64,000 nucleotides of DNA, taken from NCBI GenBank assembly GCA_028869185.1, contig JAGWTA010000014.1:1-64000 (forward strand), written 5' to 3'. Both the position numbers and the translations under genes were made by a program. Below the pieces are notes generated by a model. It did no database searches. It was given only the letters and a program-made list of their open reading frames with translations, and had not been told where the DNA came from. The number at the start of each line of letters is the position of its first letter. Position 1 is the first letter of the stretch. The stretch is from Hyphomicrobiales bacterium. GTDB taxonomy: Bacteria > Pseudomonadota > Alphaproteobacteria > Rhizobiales > Beijerinckiaceae. This document shows positions 30,001 through 37,673 of the stretch, in pieces.

Positions 30001-30244
30001 CGATATTCTTGATTCCGTTCACATTGTTGGACAGCGAAAATTCCGCATAAGTCGTGACGCGCGCCTCCATCTCGCCCGCTGAAAGGCCCGTATAGGTCCA
30101 GATGACGGTGACGACCGGAATTTCGACCGGCGGAAAGACGTCCTTGGGCGAAGTGTAGATGGCGAATGCGCCAAGAAGCGCCGTCAGGATCGACAGAACG
30201 TAGAACGTCGCCCGAAATTTCAACGCATATTTGACGAGTTCCAT
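27083..30244 (-). CDS. RND family proton-driven efflux permease (AcrB/HAE-like)
   Basis: A 1053-residue inner-membrane transporter with 12 helices and two large periplasmic loops. Visible parts: first helix FYVLSILTALLGAFAIYTSP, the DVFPPVEIPVVTVIW loop entry, and the helix-4 proton relay GLALAVGILVDDATVAIENT with paired aspartates. The relay and loop pattern fit the HAE-type family rather than heavy-metal HME pumps. It precedes its adaptor and follows a DUF302 gene 106 nt upstream on the same strand. Substrate cannot be told from sequence. Confidence 0.92.
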   Translation of the reverse strand: MELVKYALKFRATFYVLSILTALLGAFAIYTSPKDVFPPVEIPVVTVIWTYTGLSAGEMEARVTTYAEFSLSNNVNGIKNIESQTLQGVAVQKIYFQNDVNIDLAIAQTVSAMNSIRVVMPVGIQPPTIIRYSASQVPVIQLALSSESQTEQQLYDFGMYRVRQALITTPGATLPAPFGGRQRQIMVDLDMAALQSRGLTPADVANAVTAQNLTAPSGSAKFGALQYTIRLNATPEAIGALNAIPVKYVNGAPVFLRDVAHVRDGSPPQQNIVRVNGARSILLTVLKNGAASTLSVVNNVKSAVAALRPTIPADTHVDELFDQSVFVSGAIEDVLREGAIAASLTGLMILLFLGSWRSTLIVLVSIPLSILASLAILWALGQTINIMTLGGLALAVGILVDDATVAIENTYRLIEEGEPFRKAVVEGAAGIAKPALISTLAICMAFISVVFLTDAAKYLFTPQAMAVVFAMLASYVLSRTLVPILIDTLIRNEAHPGGALHAPDERQGFFRRVQLGFEHGFERLRGQYAIFLQAVLRHRWRTGLTAALVLVAGGAIFSFVGQDYFPQIDAGQMQLHVRARSGLRIEETEKLFQRVEDVIREVVPQKDRGLILDNIGLPQVNYNLAFGDGATVGANDGQIMISLKSGHAPTSVYMKELRRVLPERFPDVIFYFQPADIITQILNFGLPAPVDIQVVGRDFVKNREVARKLLARVKDVRGVVDAHIHQILDAPQFLVDVDRARAQQLGVTEAQIASNVNIALASSFQVTPSFWTDPATGIPYIVAVQTPEYRLDSIEDLRNAPLGGASQAVLSNVATLRRIVDQSVATHSNTQKTFDIYANVQDRDLGGVEGDLKPLIEEAAKELSPGNRIVIRGQIESKNQAFSRIGIGLIAAMIFVYLLMVINFQSWGDPFVVIAALPIAFCGIAAALFITGTTFSIPSLMGAIMSVGVASANSILLVTFAREHREIHGSNAHEAAIAAGVTRIRPVLMTAGAMFVGLFPMALGLGDGSEQNAVLARAVMGGVAVGTCSTLLFVPFLYTLLRSGPVKPLEDYL

Positions 30245-30350
30245 TCCGGCCGACTCTCACTGCGACCTGCCGTATTTACCGGCGCGGCGGGGCAGGATCA
30301 ATCGCACGGCGCGCCGCTAGCCCGGACGTCGCCGTCCGTCCGCAGGCGGC

Positions 30351-30929
30351 TCAGAACTCGCCCTTGGCGCCGTCGGTCAGAATGGTCTGGAGGATTTTCT
30401 TGACGTGCAGCGCTTCTTCCTTGAGGGCCGGCGGCAGCGGCTTGCCGCCATAGATCAGCATGTCCATGTTCATTGTATAAATCCAGAGCTTGCCGGTCTT
30501 GTCCTCCAGCAACGTGACGCGGCAGGGAAGATAGGCCGAGAAGGCATCCGAATAATCGACCATATGCGCTGCGGTCAGCGGGTTGCAATACAGGTATATT
30601 TTGAGCTTGCGCCAGGGCTTGCCTTCCATGGCGCTGACCTGATCGCCCAGCGGCAGGGCGCCGACGTCCTTGATGTTCATCGTCGTCGCGACCGATTTGA
30701 TCGCCTGATCGACATCGTCGAAGGTCAGCCCCTCCTTGACCTGCGCTTTCCAGACGGTCGCCTCGGCCGGGTCGCCCGTGCGCAGGAGCGTGCGCGCAAT
30801 ATCGGTGTAGGTCGCGCGCGCGCCCGGATCGAGCCGCGAGAGAATGGACTGCGCCTGAAGCCAGAGCCCGACGGCTGCGACGATCGCTACCAGTCCGACA
30901 AGCGCAAGAACGCTCTTGATGATCCGCAT
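30351..30929 (-). CDS. DUF302 domain protein, membrane-anchored
   Basis: A 192-residue protein with one N-terminal helix (SVLALVGLVAIVAAVGLWLQ), a linker, and a DUF302 domain at about 75-190: FDDVDQAIKSVATTMNIKDV, LKIYLYCNPLTAAHMVDYSD, PCRVTLLEDKTGKLWIYTMN. DUF302 is a small alpha/beta fold often found near sulfur-oxidation or redox genes; its biochemical role is not established. Two cysteines (in LYCNP and YLPCRV) could bind sulfur or a metal. It is divergent from the dsbA-sox operon, sharing its control region, and also upstream of the RND genes; which unit it belongs to is open. Confidence 0.8.
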   Translation of the reverse strand: MRIIKSVLALVGLVAIVAAVGLWLQAQSILSRLDPGARATYTDIARTLLRTGDPAEATVWKAQVKEGLTFDDVDQAIKSVATTMNIKDVGALPLGDQVSAMEGKPWRKLKIYLYCNPLTAAHMVDYSDAFSAYLPCRVTLLEDKTGKLWIYTMNMDMLIYGGKPLPPALKEEALHVKKILQTILTDGAKGEF

Positions 30930-31105
30930 GACGTTTCCTCCGGCCGCTCATGATATCGGGCCGCCTATTGTCGTCGGCCGATTTTTGTTTCCGGCCGCAT
31001 GCTGCATGGCGCTGCAGAAGGTTTTGTTGCAACGCATCAAAGAACGAGGCGCGCCGTCTGCAGCATTTTCGAACCGTTCGCAAAATTCTTACATTTAAAA
31101 AACGC

Positions 31106-31139
31106 GATATTGCAATATCAATCCTGCGGCGCCTATGAT
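31106..31139 (+). promoter_or_regulatory. sox operon promoter with operator palindrome GATATTGCAATATC
   Basis: The perfect palindrome GATATTGCAATATC (31106-31119) contains TTGCAA (31110-31115), which with TATGAT (31134-31139) makes a sigma-70-like promoter with an 18-bp spacer. A dimeric repressor bound here would cover the -35 box. A half copy (GATATTG, 32013-32019) lies just upstream of soxY. The binding protein is not known. Confidence 0.55.
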
Positions 31140-31182
31140 CGCATCAAACAGGGCGCATCAAAAAAGCGCAAAGACGCATCAA
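31140..31182 (+). repeat. Three direct repeats CGCATCAA in the sox leader
   Basis: Identical octamers CGCATCAA start at 31140, 31154 and 31175; a fourth lies at 31033. They sit right after the predicted -10 box, so they may be binding sites of a second regulator or an RNA-level element. Direct observation; function inferred. Confidence 0.5.
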
Positions 31183-31304
31183 GCGTCCGCTGGGGGAAAC
31201 GCATGACGCAGTCTCGAATCTTTCATTGTCCGTTCGCGCCAATCCGTTCTGCGAACGGCTGACGTTCCTCATTTCGTTCCCTGCGCCGATCGACTGGAGA
31301 GAGT

Positions 31305-31991
31305 GTGGCGATCAACCGGAGGAGTTTTCTTGCGGCAGCGGTCGCGTTGTCCGGCGCGAGGCCGGCGGGCGCCGTCAGCGAACGCGCGTTCGACGTCGCC
31401 ACGCCGGACGGCGCGCCGGTTCGCAACTTCGCGATACCGCATGCGCTGGCGCCTTCGGATCTGCCCGGGCTCTCCACGCATGGCCCGGCCGCGGCGACGA
31501 CAGTGCTCTATGAATTTTTCGATTACGCCTGCAGCTATTGCCGCAACGCCGCGCAGGAACTCGACGTTTTGCTCGGCCCAGACGCGGGTTTCCGCCTTGC
31601 TCTGGTGCATTTTCCAATCCTGTCGCGTCCGTCCGCCGAAGCTGCGCGCATCGTGCTCGCGGCCACGCATCTGTGGGGGAACGAAGCGACCTATCGGCTG
31701 CACAAGGGCCTTTATGAAACGCCGGGGCGCCCCAGCGCCGGCAAGGCGCTCGACATCGCGAGCGGCCTGAAGATGGACGCCGCCGCCCTCTCGCGCGCGG
31801 CCGCCAGTGACGAAACCAGCGCGATCTTGCAGGCGCACATGGACCGCGCGCATGCGCTTGCGTTGCGCTATACGCCGTCCTTCGTGCTCGGCGATTTCGC
31901 ATTCGTCGGCTGGCCCGGCGCCGAGACCATGCAAAGCTTTCTCGATGCATCCCGCGCCTGCGGCGGCCTTGCGTGCAAGGACAAGCCATGA
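31305..31991 (+). CDS. Tat-exported DsbA-like thiol oxidoreductase
   Basis: A 228-residue periplasmic thioredoxin-fold protein. The N-terminus NRRSFLAAAVALSGARPAGA is a Tat-type signal. The active site is CSYC (Cys76-Cys79, in FFDYACSYCRN), with a cis-proline in RYTPSFVLGD and helical insertion typical of DsbA. Two more cysteines are near the C-terminus (RACGGLACKDKP). GTG 31305 follows GGAGAGA. It is the first gene of the plus-strand sox operon and may keep SoxYZ or SoxA thiols in the right state, like SoxS/SoxW in other clusters; that role is inference. Confidence 0.8.
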   Translation: MAINRRSFLAAAVALSGARPAGAVSERAFDVATPDGAPVRNFAIPHALAPSDLPGLSTHGPAAATTVLYEFFDYACSYCRNAAQELDVLLGPDAGFRLALVHFPILSRPSAEAARIVLAATHLWGNEATYRLHKGLYETPGRPSAGKALDIASGLKMDAAALSRAAASDETSAILQAHMDRAHALALRYTPSFVLGDFAFVGWPGAETMQSFLDASRACGGLACKDKP

Positions 31992-32100
31992 GCGCCGTCG
32001 TTCGACCGTGTCGATATTGTGAGACGCAGCAATTGCGCTACAGTTTCGCACGCCGCACATTGCGTTTTTTTTCACCGCTCGCAATCTTCCCAAGGAGAAA

Positions 32101-32574
32101 ATGATGACAACGCTACCAACAACAAGCCGCCGGGGCTTTCTGCGAGGGGCCAGCGCGCTCGGCCTCGCCGTTTCGGCGCTTGCAGCATTGCCGCGCCTGG
32201 CGCTTGCTGCATGGAACAAGGCTGCATTCGACGCCAAGGCGCTGCCGGACGCATACAAGGCGATGGGCGTGGAAAACCCGACCGCCAGCGCCGACGTTCA
32301 GCTCATCGCATCCGACATCGCCGAAAACGGCGCCGTTGTGCCGGTGCAGGCGATCAGCAAAATTCCCAACACGACACAGATTTCGTTTCTGGTGGAAAAA
32401 AACCCGAACACGCTCGCAGCGCTCTTCGACATCGGGCCCGACATGCTGCCCGACGTGACGACGCGTCTGAAGATGGGACAAACATCCAACGTCATCGCGC
32501 TCGTGAAGGCGGATGGCAAATATTTTACGGCGACCAAGGAAATCAAGGTCACTCTGGGCGGCTGCGGCGGCTGA
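32101..32574 (+). CDS. soxY: SoxY, covalently sulfur-binding carrier subunit
   Basis: SoxY (157 aa) carries sulfur intermediates on the cysteine of its flexible C-terminus; here VTLGGCGG, with Cys155 in the canonical GGCGG end. The N-terminus has a Tat signal (SRRGFLRGASALGLAVSALA) that exports the folded SoxYZ pair. The core shows VPVQAISKIPNTTQISFLVE. AAGGAGAAA precedes the ATG pair at 32101/32104. soxZ follows 22 nt later. Part of the soxYZAXB set. Confidence 0.96.
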   Translation: MMTTLPTTSRRGFLRGASALGLAVSALAALPRLALAAWNKAAFDAKALPDAYKAMGVENPTASADVQLIASDIAENGAVVPVQAISKIPNTTQISFLVEKNPNTLAALFDIGPDMLPDVTTRLKMGQTSNVIALVKADGKYFTATKEIKVTLGGCGG

Positions 32575-32596
32575 TTGCACATTCAGGAGACATTTC

Positions 32597-32908
32597 ATGC
32601 CTAATCCGATGAAAATTCGCGCCACCGCCAAGGACGGCGTCACCGAAGTCAAAGTTCTCATGAATCACGAGATGGAAACGGGATTCCGCAAGGATTCGTC
32701 CGGCGCCGTCATTCCCGCGTGGTTCATCACCGATGTGACAGCCAAGCTGAAGGACAAGGTCGTGATGCAGGCGCAATGGGGCGCATCGGTTTCCAAGAAC
32801 CCGTTCCTCGCCTTCAAGATCAAGGGCGGCGCGGCGGGCGACAAGGTCGTTGTGACATGGACCGACAACAAGGGCGAAACGCGCACCGACGAAACGACCA
32901 TTGCGTAA
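32597..32908 (+). CDS. soxZ: SoxZ, partner of SoxY
   Basis: SoxZ (103 aa) forms the heterodimer with SoxY and has no export signal of its own, as expected. Family motifs: VLMNHEMETGFRKDSSGAVI, AWFITDVTAKLKDKVV and WGASVSKNPFLAFKIKG, then DNKGETRTDETTIA. It starts with MPNPMKIRA after AGGAGA. The frame extends upstream into soxY but the start at 32597 is the family start. Confidence 0.96.
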   Translation: MPNPMKIRATAKDGVTEVKVLMNHEMETGFRKDSSGAVIPAWFITDVTAKLKDKVVMQAQWGASVSKNPFLAFKIKGGAAGDKVVVTWTDNKGETRTDETTIA

Positions 32909-32942
32909 AACACATAAAAAAATTTCAAGGGGAGAAACGAAG

Positions 32943-33752
32943 ATGAGACTTCGACTTATCGCCTGCCTTGCATTGACCGCCGGCCTCGCCGCCGGCGGCG
33001 CGGCGCGCGCCGAAAACGATCAATCCATCGAAGGCATCGAAAAATATCGCGAGGCTTTGCGCGACGGCAATCCCGCGGAGCTTTTCGAAGCGCAAGGGGA
33101 GGAATTGTGGAAGAAGCCGGACGGGCCGAAGAAAGCATCGCTCGAGAAATGCGATCTTGGCCTTGGCGCCGGCGTCGTCAAAGGCGCCTATGCGCAATTG
33201 CCGCGCTACTTCAAGGATACCGACCGCGTGCAGGACGCTGAATCGCGGTTGCTGACCTGCAAGGAAAAGCTGCAGGGAATCGATGTTGGCCCGATCATCA
33301 AGGCGCCGTTCGGCTCGCACGAGAAGGACGATATGAACGCGCTCGTGACCTACATTTCCGGCCAGTCGAAAGGCATGCCGGTCAAGGTCAGCCTGTCTCA
33401 TCCCAAAGAGAAGGCGATGTTCAATCTGGGAAAGCGCATGTTCTATTACGAAGGCGGGCCGTATGATTTCGCCTGCGCGACGTGTCACGGACAATCTGGC
33501 GCGCGTATTCGCCTGCAGGAATTGCCGGCGCTGGCGACGACCAAGGGCGCGCCTGTCGGGTGGACGAGCTGGCCGGCCTATCGCGTTTCAGCCGGACAGA
33601 TGTGGGGCATGCAATGGCGCCTGGCCGATTGCTTCCGTCAGCAGCGTTTCCCGGAACCCAATTACACATCCGACGCAACCATCGCCCTGTCGATGTTCAT
33701 GTCCGCATTGTCCAAAGATGCGAAGATGGACACGCCCGGCATCAAGCGCTGA
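32943..33752 (+). CDS. soxA: SoxA, monoheme-type c-type cytochrome of SoxAX
   Basis: SoxA (269 aa) with SoxX couples thiosulfate to SoxY in the periplasm. A signal peptide (LIACLALTAGLAAGGAARA) is followed by two cytochrome-like domains. Only the second has a heme site (CATCH, Cys178-Cys181-His182); the first keeps Cys70 and Cys106, a likely disulfide. The persulfide-forming heme ligand is Cys230 in RLADCFRQQRFPEP. So this is the monoheme type. ATG 32943 follows GGGGAGAAA; the extension upstream is not a signal sequence. Confidence 0.95.
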   Translation: MRLRLIACLALTAGLAAGGAARAENDQSIEGIEKYREALRDGNPAELFEAQGEELWKKPDGPKKASLEKCDLGLGAGVVKGAYAQLPRYFKDTDRVQDAESRLLTCKEKLQGIDVGPIIKAPFGSHEKDDMNALVTYISGQSKGMPVKVSLSHPKEKAMFNLGKRMFYYEGGPYDFACATCHGQSGARIRLQELPALATTKGAPVGWTSWPAYRVSAGQMWGMQWRLADCFRQQRFPEPNYTSDATIALSMFMSALSKDAKMDTPGIKR

Positions 33753-33763
33753 GGAGCACGATC

Positions 33764-34408
33764 ATGAAAAACATTGTCAAACTCGTCGCGCTGCTGCCTC
33801 TTCTTGCTGCGCCCGCGCTTGCCGGATCGAACGCCACCGACTGGGGCAAGGGCGCCGGGGACGCTGCTTTTTCCGCGATGCTGAAGAACAGCTTTCACGA
33901 CAAGGGCATCGCCACGCTGTCGCGTCTGAAGCAGGATGCTACGCAGGCCTTCTGCTCCGACCCGGCGCGCGCAACGGGCGCCAGCAAGGCGGCAGTCGCC
34001 GCACGCGCCAAGATCGAAGCTGAAAATCTCGCCACCATCAAATGGCCGACCGACGGCAAGTGGCTTGGCGACTGGAAGGCTGGCGAGAAAATTGCGCAAA
34101 GCGGTCGCGGCATGACCTCGTCCGACAAGGCCGGAGAGGCCAATGGCGGCAATTGCTACAATTGCCACCAGATTTCCAAGGCGGAAATTGCCTATGGAAC
34201 CATCGGGCCGAGCCTGCACAATTACGGCAAGACGCGCGGCAATTCGGAAGAAACGATGCGTTATACGTGGGGCAAGATCTACAACGCCAAGGCCTATAAC
34301 GCTTGCTCCAATATGCCGCGCGCCGGCCATATGGGCATTCTCACCGAGGCGCAGATCCGCGATCTGATGGCGCTGCTTCTCGACCCCGCCTCGCCTGTCA
34401 ATCAATAG
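33764..34408 (+). CDS. soxX: SoxX, c-type cytochrome of SoxAX
   Basis: SoxX (214 aa) is the electron-accepting monoheme subunit of SoxAX. It has a signal peptide (VKLVALLPLLAAPALA), a long N-terminal helical region, and heme site CYNCH (Cys131-Cys134-His135); the distal ligand is Met184 in ACSNMPRAGHMG. GAGGAG precedes ATG 33764, 11 nt after soxA. The order soxY-Z-A-X-B puts soxX after soxA, unlike the soxXYZAB order of many proteobacteria. Confidence 0.95.
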   Translation: MKNIVKLVALLPLLAAPALAGSNATDWGKGAGDAAFSAMLKNSFHDKGIATLSRLKQDATQAFCSDPARATGASKAAVAARAKIEAENLATIKWPTDGKWLGDWKAGEKIAQSGRGMTSSDKAGEANGGNCYNCHQISKAEIAYGTIGPSLHNYGKTRGNSEETMRYTWGKIYNAKAYNACSNMPRAGHMGILTEAQIRDLMALLLDPASPVNQ

Positions 34409-34426
34409 ATCGAGCTGGAGCACGCC

Positions 34427-36148
34427 ATGAACCGCCGCGAATTTCTGCACATGCTTTCCATCGCCAGTGCGGCGGGCATGGCGCTTCCGCTCGATGTGGC
34501 GCGCGCCGAACAATCAGCGGAGGCGTTGTACGACGCCCCCGCTTTCGGCAACGTCTCGTTGCTGCACATCACCGATTGCCATGCGCAATTGCGGCCGATC
34601 TATTTTCGCGAGCCGAACGTCAATATCGGCGTCGGGTCGATGGCGGGCCATCCGCCGCATGTCGTTGGCGAGGCTTTCCTCAAGCAATTCGGCATTGCGC
34701 CGAAGACGCGCCTGGCGCACGCCTTCACCTATCTCGATTTCGAGCGCTATGCGCCGCTCTATGGCAAGGTTGGCGGGTTTGCCCATCTCGCCACACTGAT
34801 CAAGCGATTGCGCGCATCGCGGCCTGGCGCGCTGCTGCTCGACGGCGGCGATACGTGGCAGGGCTCGGGCGCTGCCATGTGGACCAAGGGGCAGGACATG
34901 GTCGACGCCGCAAAAATGCTTGGCGTCGACGCGATGACGCTGCATTGGGAATGCACCTACGGACAGGACCGCGTGAAAGAAGTCGCGGAAAAGGATTTCG
35001 CGGGACACATCGATATTGTCGCGCAAAACATCAAGACGCAGGATTTCGGCGACCTTGTTTTCAAGCCTTATGTGATGCGCGTCGTGAATGGCGTGAAGGT
35101 TGCGATTGTCGGCCAGGCCTTTCCCTACACGCCCATCGCCAATCCGCGTTACATGGTGGCCGACTGGACCTTCGGCATCCAGGAAGAAGGCATGCAGAAA
35201 TCCGTCGACGCGGCGCGCGGCGAGGGCGCGCAAGTCGTCGTGATGCTTTCGCACAATGGAATGGACGTCGATCTCAAGATGGCTTCGCGCATTCGCGGCG
35301 TCGACGCCATCCTGGGCGGCCACACGCATGACGGCATGCCCGCGCCGACCATCGTCGACAATCCCGGCGGCAAGACGCTGGTGACGAATGCGGGATCGAA
35401 CGGCAAATATGTTGGCGTGCTCGATTTCGATGTGAAAGACGGCAAGGTTTCTGACTTTCGCTATCGGCTGCTGCCTGTTTTCGCCAACCTTCTTCCCGCC
35501 GACGCGGAAATGGCGGCGCTGGTCGCCAAAACGCGCGCGCCCTTCGAGGAAAAGCTCGGCGAAAAGCTGGCGCTGAGCGAGGGCCTTCTCTACCGGCGCG
35601 GCAATTTCAACGGCAGTTTCGATCAGATCATTCTCGATGCGCTGATCGCGGAGAAGGATGCGGAGATCGCCTTCTCGCCGGGTTTCCGCTGGGGGACGAC
35701 GATCCTGCCGGGCGAGCCGATCACGATGGAAAATGTGCTGGATCAAACCGCCATCACTTATCCCTATGTGACGCTGACGCAGATGAGCGGCGCGCAGATC
35801 AAGCAGGTTCTCGAAGACGTGTGCGACAATCTTTTCAACGCCGACCCCTATTATCAGCAGGGCGGCGACATGGTGCGCGTCGGGGGCATGCAATATTCCT
35901 GCGATCCGACCGCCGGAATCGGCAAGCGCATCGGCGACATGACCTTGAAAGGCAAGACGATCGAAGCCGACAAGACTTACAAAGTCGCGGGCTGGGCGCC
36001 GGTTGCCGAGACGGCGCGCGACGCAGGCGCCGAATCGATCTGGGATCTGGTCGCGCGGAATCTGCGCGCCCGCAAAACGGTGGCTACGCCCCAGCTCAAC
36101 TTGCCGAAGCTGAAAAATGTCGATGGCAACCCTGGTCTGGCCACCTAG
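34427..36148 (+). CDS. soxB: SoxB, thiosulfohydrolase
   Basis: SoxB (573 aa) is the Mn-dependent hydrolase that releases sulfate from SoxY-bound S-sulfonate. Tat signal NRREFLHMLSIASAAGMALP. The metallophosphoesterase-like half has ITDCHAQLRPIYFR, LLDGGDTWQGSGAAMW, MTLHWECTYG, VVMLSHNGMDVDL and LGGHTHDGMPAP as metal and substrate sites; the 5'-nucleotidase-like C-terminal domain follows (EGLLYRRGNFNGSFD, YTQMSGAQIK-like region). Length normal. 18 nt after soxX. No soxCD follows, so sulfane sulfur on SoxYZ must leave by another route. Confidence 0.97.
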   Translation: MNRREFLHMLSIASAAGMALPLDVARAEQSAEALYDAPAFGNVSLLHITDCHAQLRPIYFREPNVNIGVGSMAGHPPHVVGEAFLKQFGIAPKTRLAHAFTYLDFERYAPLYGKVGGFAHLATLIKRLRASRPGALLLDGGDTWQGSGAAMWTKGQDMVDAAKMLGVDAMTLHWECTYGQDRVKEVAEKDFAGHIDIVAQNIKTQDFGDLVFKPYVMRVVNGVKVAIVGQAFPYTPIANPRYMVADWTFGIQEEGMQKSVDAARGEGAQVVVMLSHNGMDVDLKMASRIRGVDAILGGHTHDGMPAPTIVDNPGGKTLVTNAGSNGKYVGVLDFDVKDGKVSDFRYRLLPVFANLLPADAEMAALVAKTRAPFEEKLGEKLALSEGLLYRRGNFNGSFDQIILDALIAEKDAEIAFSPGFRWGTTILPGEPITMENVLDQTAITYPYVTLTQMSGAQIKQVLEDVCDNLFNADPYYQQGGDMVRVGGMQYSCDPTAGIGKRIGDMTLKGKTIEADKTYKVAGWAPVAETARDAGAESIWDLVARNLRARKTVATPQLNLPKLKNVDGNPGLAT

Positions 36149-36172
36149 ACTTTCAATCAACGGGAGGCGTCA

Positions 36173-36589
36173 ATGCGCAGAATTCTTGCCTTGCTTGTCA
36201 TGCTGTTTTTCGCATCCGCGCCCGCGTTCGCCGGCGACAAGGTTGTCTATCACATCGACAATTACGCCGAGCAGGCGCTCAAGGGGCTTCGCAACATCCG
36301 CAATCAGCTCGATGTTGCGCCCGATACGAAAATCATCGTTGTTGCGCATGCCGATGGCGTCGACTTTCTTTTCGAAGGCGCGCGCGACCCCAAGAGCAAC
36401 ACGGAATATGGTCCGCTCATCTCCGGCCTGAAGGCGGACGGCGTCCGGTTCGAAGTTTGCCAGATCACGATGAAGCGCCGCAACCTTCCAAAGGAAAAAT
36501 TCGTGATGGAAGCCGACTACACGCCCTCGGGCGTCGTGCGCATCACGCAATTGCAGGCGCAGGAACATTACGCCTACATGAAGCCCTGA
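36173..36589 (+). CDS. Secreted DsrE-family protein
   Basis: A 138-residue periplasmic protein with a signal peptide (RRILALLVMLFFASAPAFA) and a DsrE/DsrF-like fold: KVVYHIDNYAEQALKGLRNI, KIIVVAHADGVDFLFEGA, LKADGVRFEVCQITMKRRNL. One cysteine, Cys96, sits where sulfur-carrying DsrE proteins have theirs. It lies 24 nt after soxB and 13 nt before the YeeE-type transporter. I infer that it carries sulfane sulfur from SoxYZ or globules to that transporter. Confidence 0.85.
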   Translation: MRRILALLVMLFFASAPAFAGDKVVYHIDNYAEQALKGLRNIRNQLDVAPDTKIIVVAHADGVDFLFEGARDPKSNTEYGPLISGLKADGVRFEVCQITMKRRNLPKEKFVMEADYTPSGVVRITQLQAQEHYAYMKP

Positions 36590-36602
36590 CCGCCGAAACG
36601 CC

Positions 36603-37673
36603 ATGCTCGATCATCTCATCGACCTTGTCGGCGACCGCAATGCGCTGGCGCTTGGCGGGTTTGTGATCGGCATATTGTTTGGCGCGATGGCGCAGAGATC
36701 GCGTTTTTGCCTGCGCGCTGCGACGCTGGAAGTGGCACACGGCCAGGCGGGCGAGCGGCTGGCGATCTGGCTGTTCGTTTTCGCGACCGCGCTGATCGCC
36801 ACGCAATGCCTGATCGTGTTCGGCCTGTTCGACACCGGCGCCGTGCGGCAATTGAACAATCGTGGCAGTCTTTCGGGTTCGATCATCGGCGGCTTGATGT
36901 TCGGGTGCGGGATGACGCTGACGCGCGCCTGCGGCAGCCGCATGCTCGTGCTTTCCGCCACGGGCAATCTGCGCGCCCTGCTCTCGGGACTGGTGTTTGC
37001 GGTGGTCGCGCAGATGGCGCGCGATGGCGCGCTTTCGAACGTGCGCGCCAGCATCAACGGCTGGTGGACGGTAAGCGCGGACTCGCGCGACCTGCTCGCG
37101 ATCTTTCACATGGGGCACGGCGGCGCCATCGCGTTCAGCCTGCTTTGGCTGGCGCTTGGCGTCATCATTGCGCTGCGCATCAGGCTGCATATCGGCAAAT
37201 GGGTCGCCGCGTTGGGCGTCGGCGCCATGGTGGCCGCTGCATGGGCATTCAATTATGCGATGTCGACAAGTTCGTTCGAGATGGCGCCCGTCCATTCGCT
37301 GAGCTTCACCTCGCCGTCGGCAGATGTGCTGATGTATACGTTGCAGCCGCCGGGCGGCGGTCTCAGTTTCGATCTTGGCCTCATCCCTGGCGTCTTCGTC
37401 GGCGCGTTTCTCGGCGGCGCGTATGGGGGCGATCTCAAGATCGAGGGATTTGAAAACGGCGCCGCGATGCGTCGCTACATTATCGGCGGTTGCCTGATGG
37501 GGTTTGGCGGCGTTCTGGCGGGCGGCTGCGCCGTCGGCGCGGGCGTATCGGGCGCATCGGTTTTCGCGCTCACGGCCTGGATCGTGCTGTGGTCGATGTG
37601 GATCGGCGCCGTCATCACCGATCGTCTCATCGATCAGAAGAAATTCTGGGGGTTCGGGCATGTGGCTCAGTAA
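36603..37673 (+). CDS. YeeE/YedE family sulfur-compound transporter
   Basis: A 356-residue polytopic inner-membrane protein with about nine helices. Two YeeE half-motifs with conserved cysteines are visible: GGLMFGCGMTLTRACGSRML and GGCLMGFGGVLAGGCAVGAG. In characterised relatives (TsuA, PmpA/B) these cysteines relay thiosulfate or sulfur across the membrane. Between soxB/dsrE and the soxH-like gene, it is the best candidate for moving sulfane sulfur into the cytoplasm for the Dsr pathway. Its last 14 nt overlap the next gene. Confidence 0.88.
   Translation: MLDHLIDLVGDRNALALGGFVIGILFGAMAQRSRFCLRAATLEVAHGQAGERLAIWLFVFATALIATQCLIVFGLFDTGAVRQLNNRGSLSGSIIGGLMFGCGMTLTRACGSRMLVLSATGNLRALLSGLVFAVVAQMARDGALSNVRASINGWWTVSADSRDLLAIFHMGHGGAIAFSLLWLALGVIIALRIRLHIGKWVAALGVGAMVAAAWAFNYAMSTSSFEMAPVHSLSFTSPSADVLMYTLQPPGGGLSFDLGLIPGVFVGAFLGGAYGGDLKIEGFENGAAMRRYIIGGCLMGFGGVLAGGCAVGAGVSGASVFALTAWIVLWSMWIGAVITDRLIDQKKFWGFGHVAQ

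Larger units (their letters stand above)
30930..31304. other. 375-bp divergent control region between DUF302 gene and dsbA-sox operon
   Basis: No gene here. The stretch holds a perfect 14-bp palindrome overlapping a promoter-like -35 box, three CGCATCAA repeats just downstream of the expected transcript start and a fourth copy at 31033-31040, plus the palindrome GTTGCAAC (31026-31033). The remaining 3' 120 bp is leader sequence without obvious structure. Confidence 0.6.
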
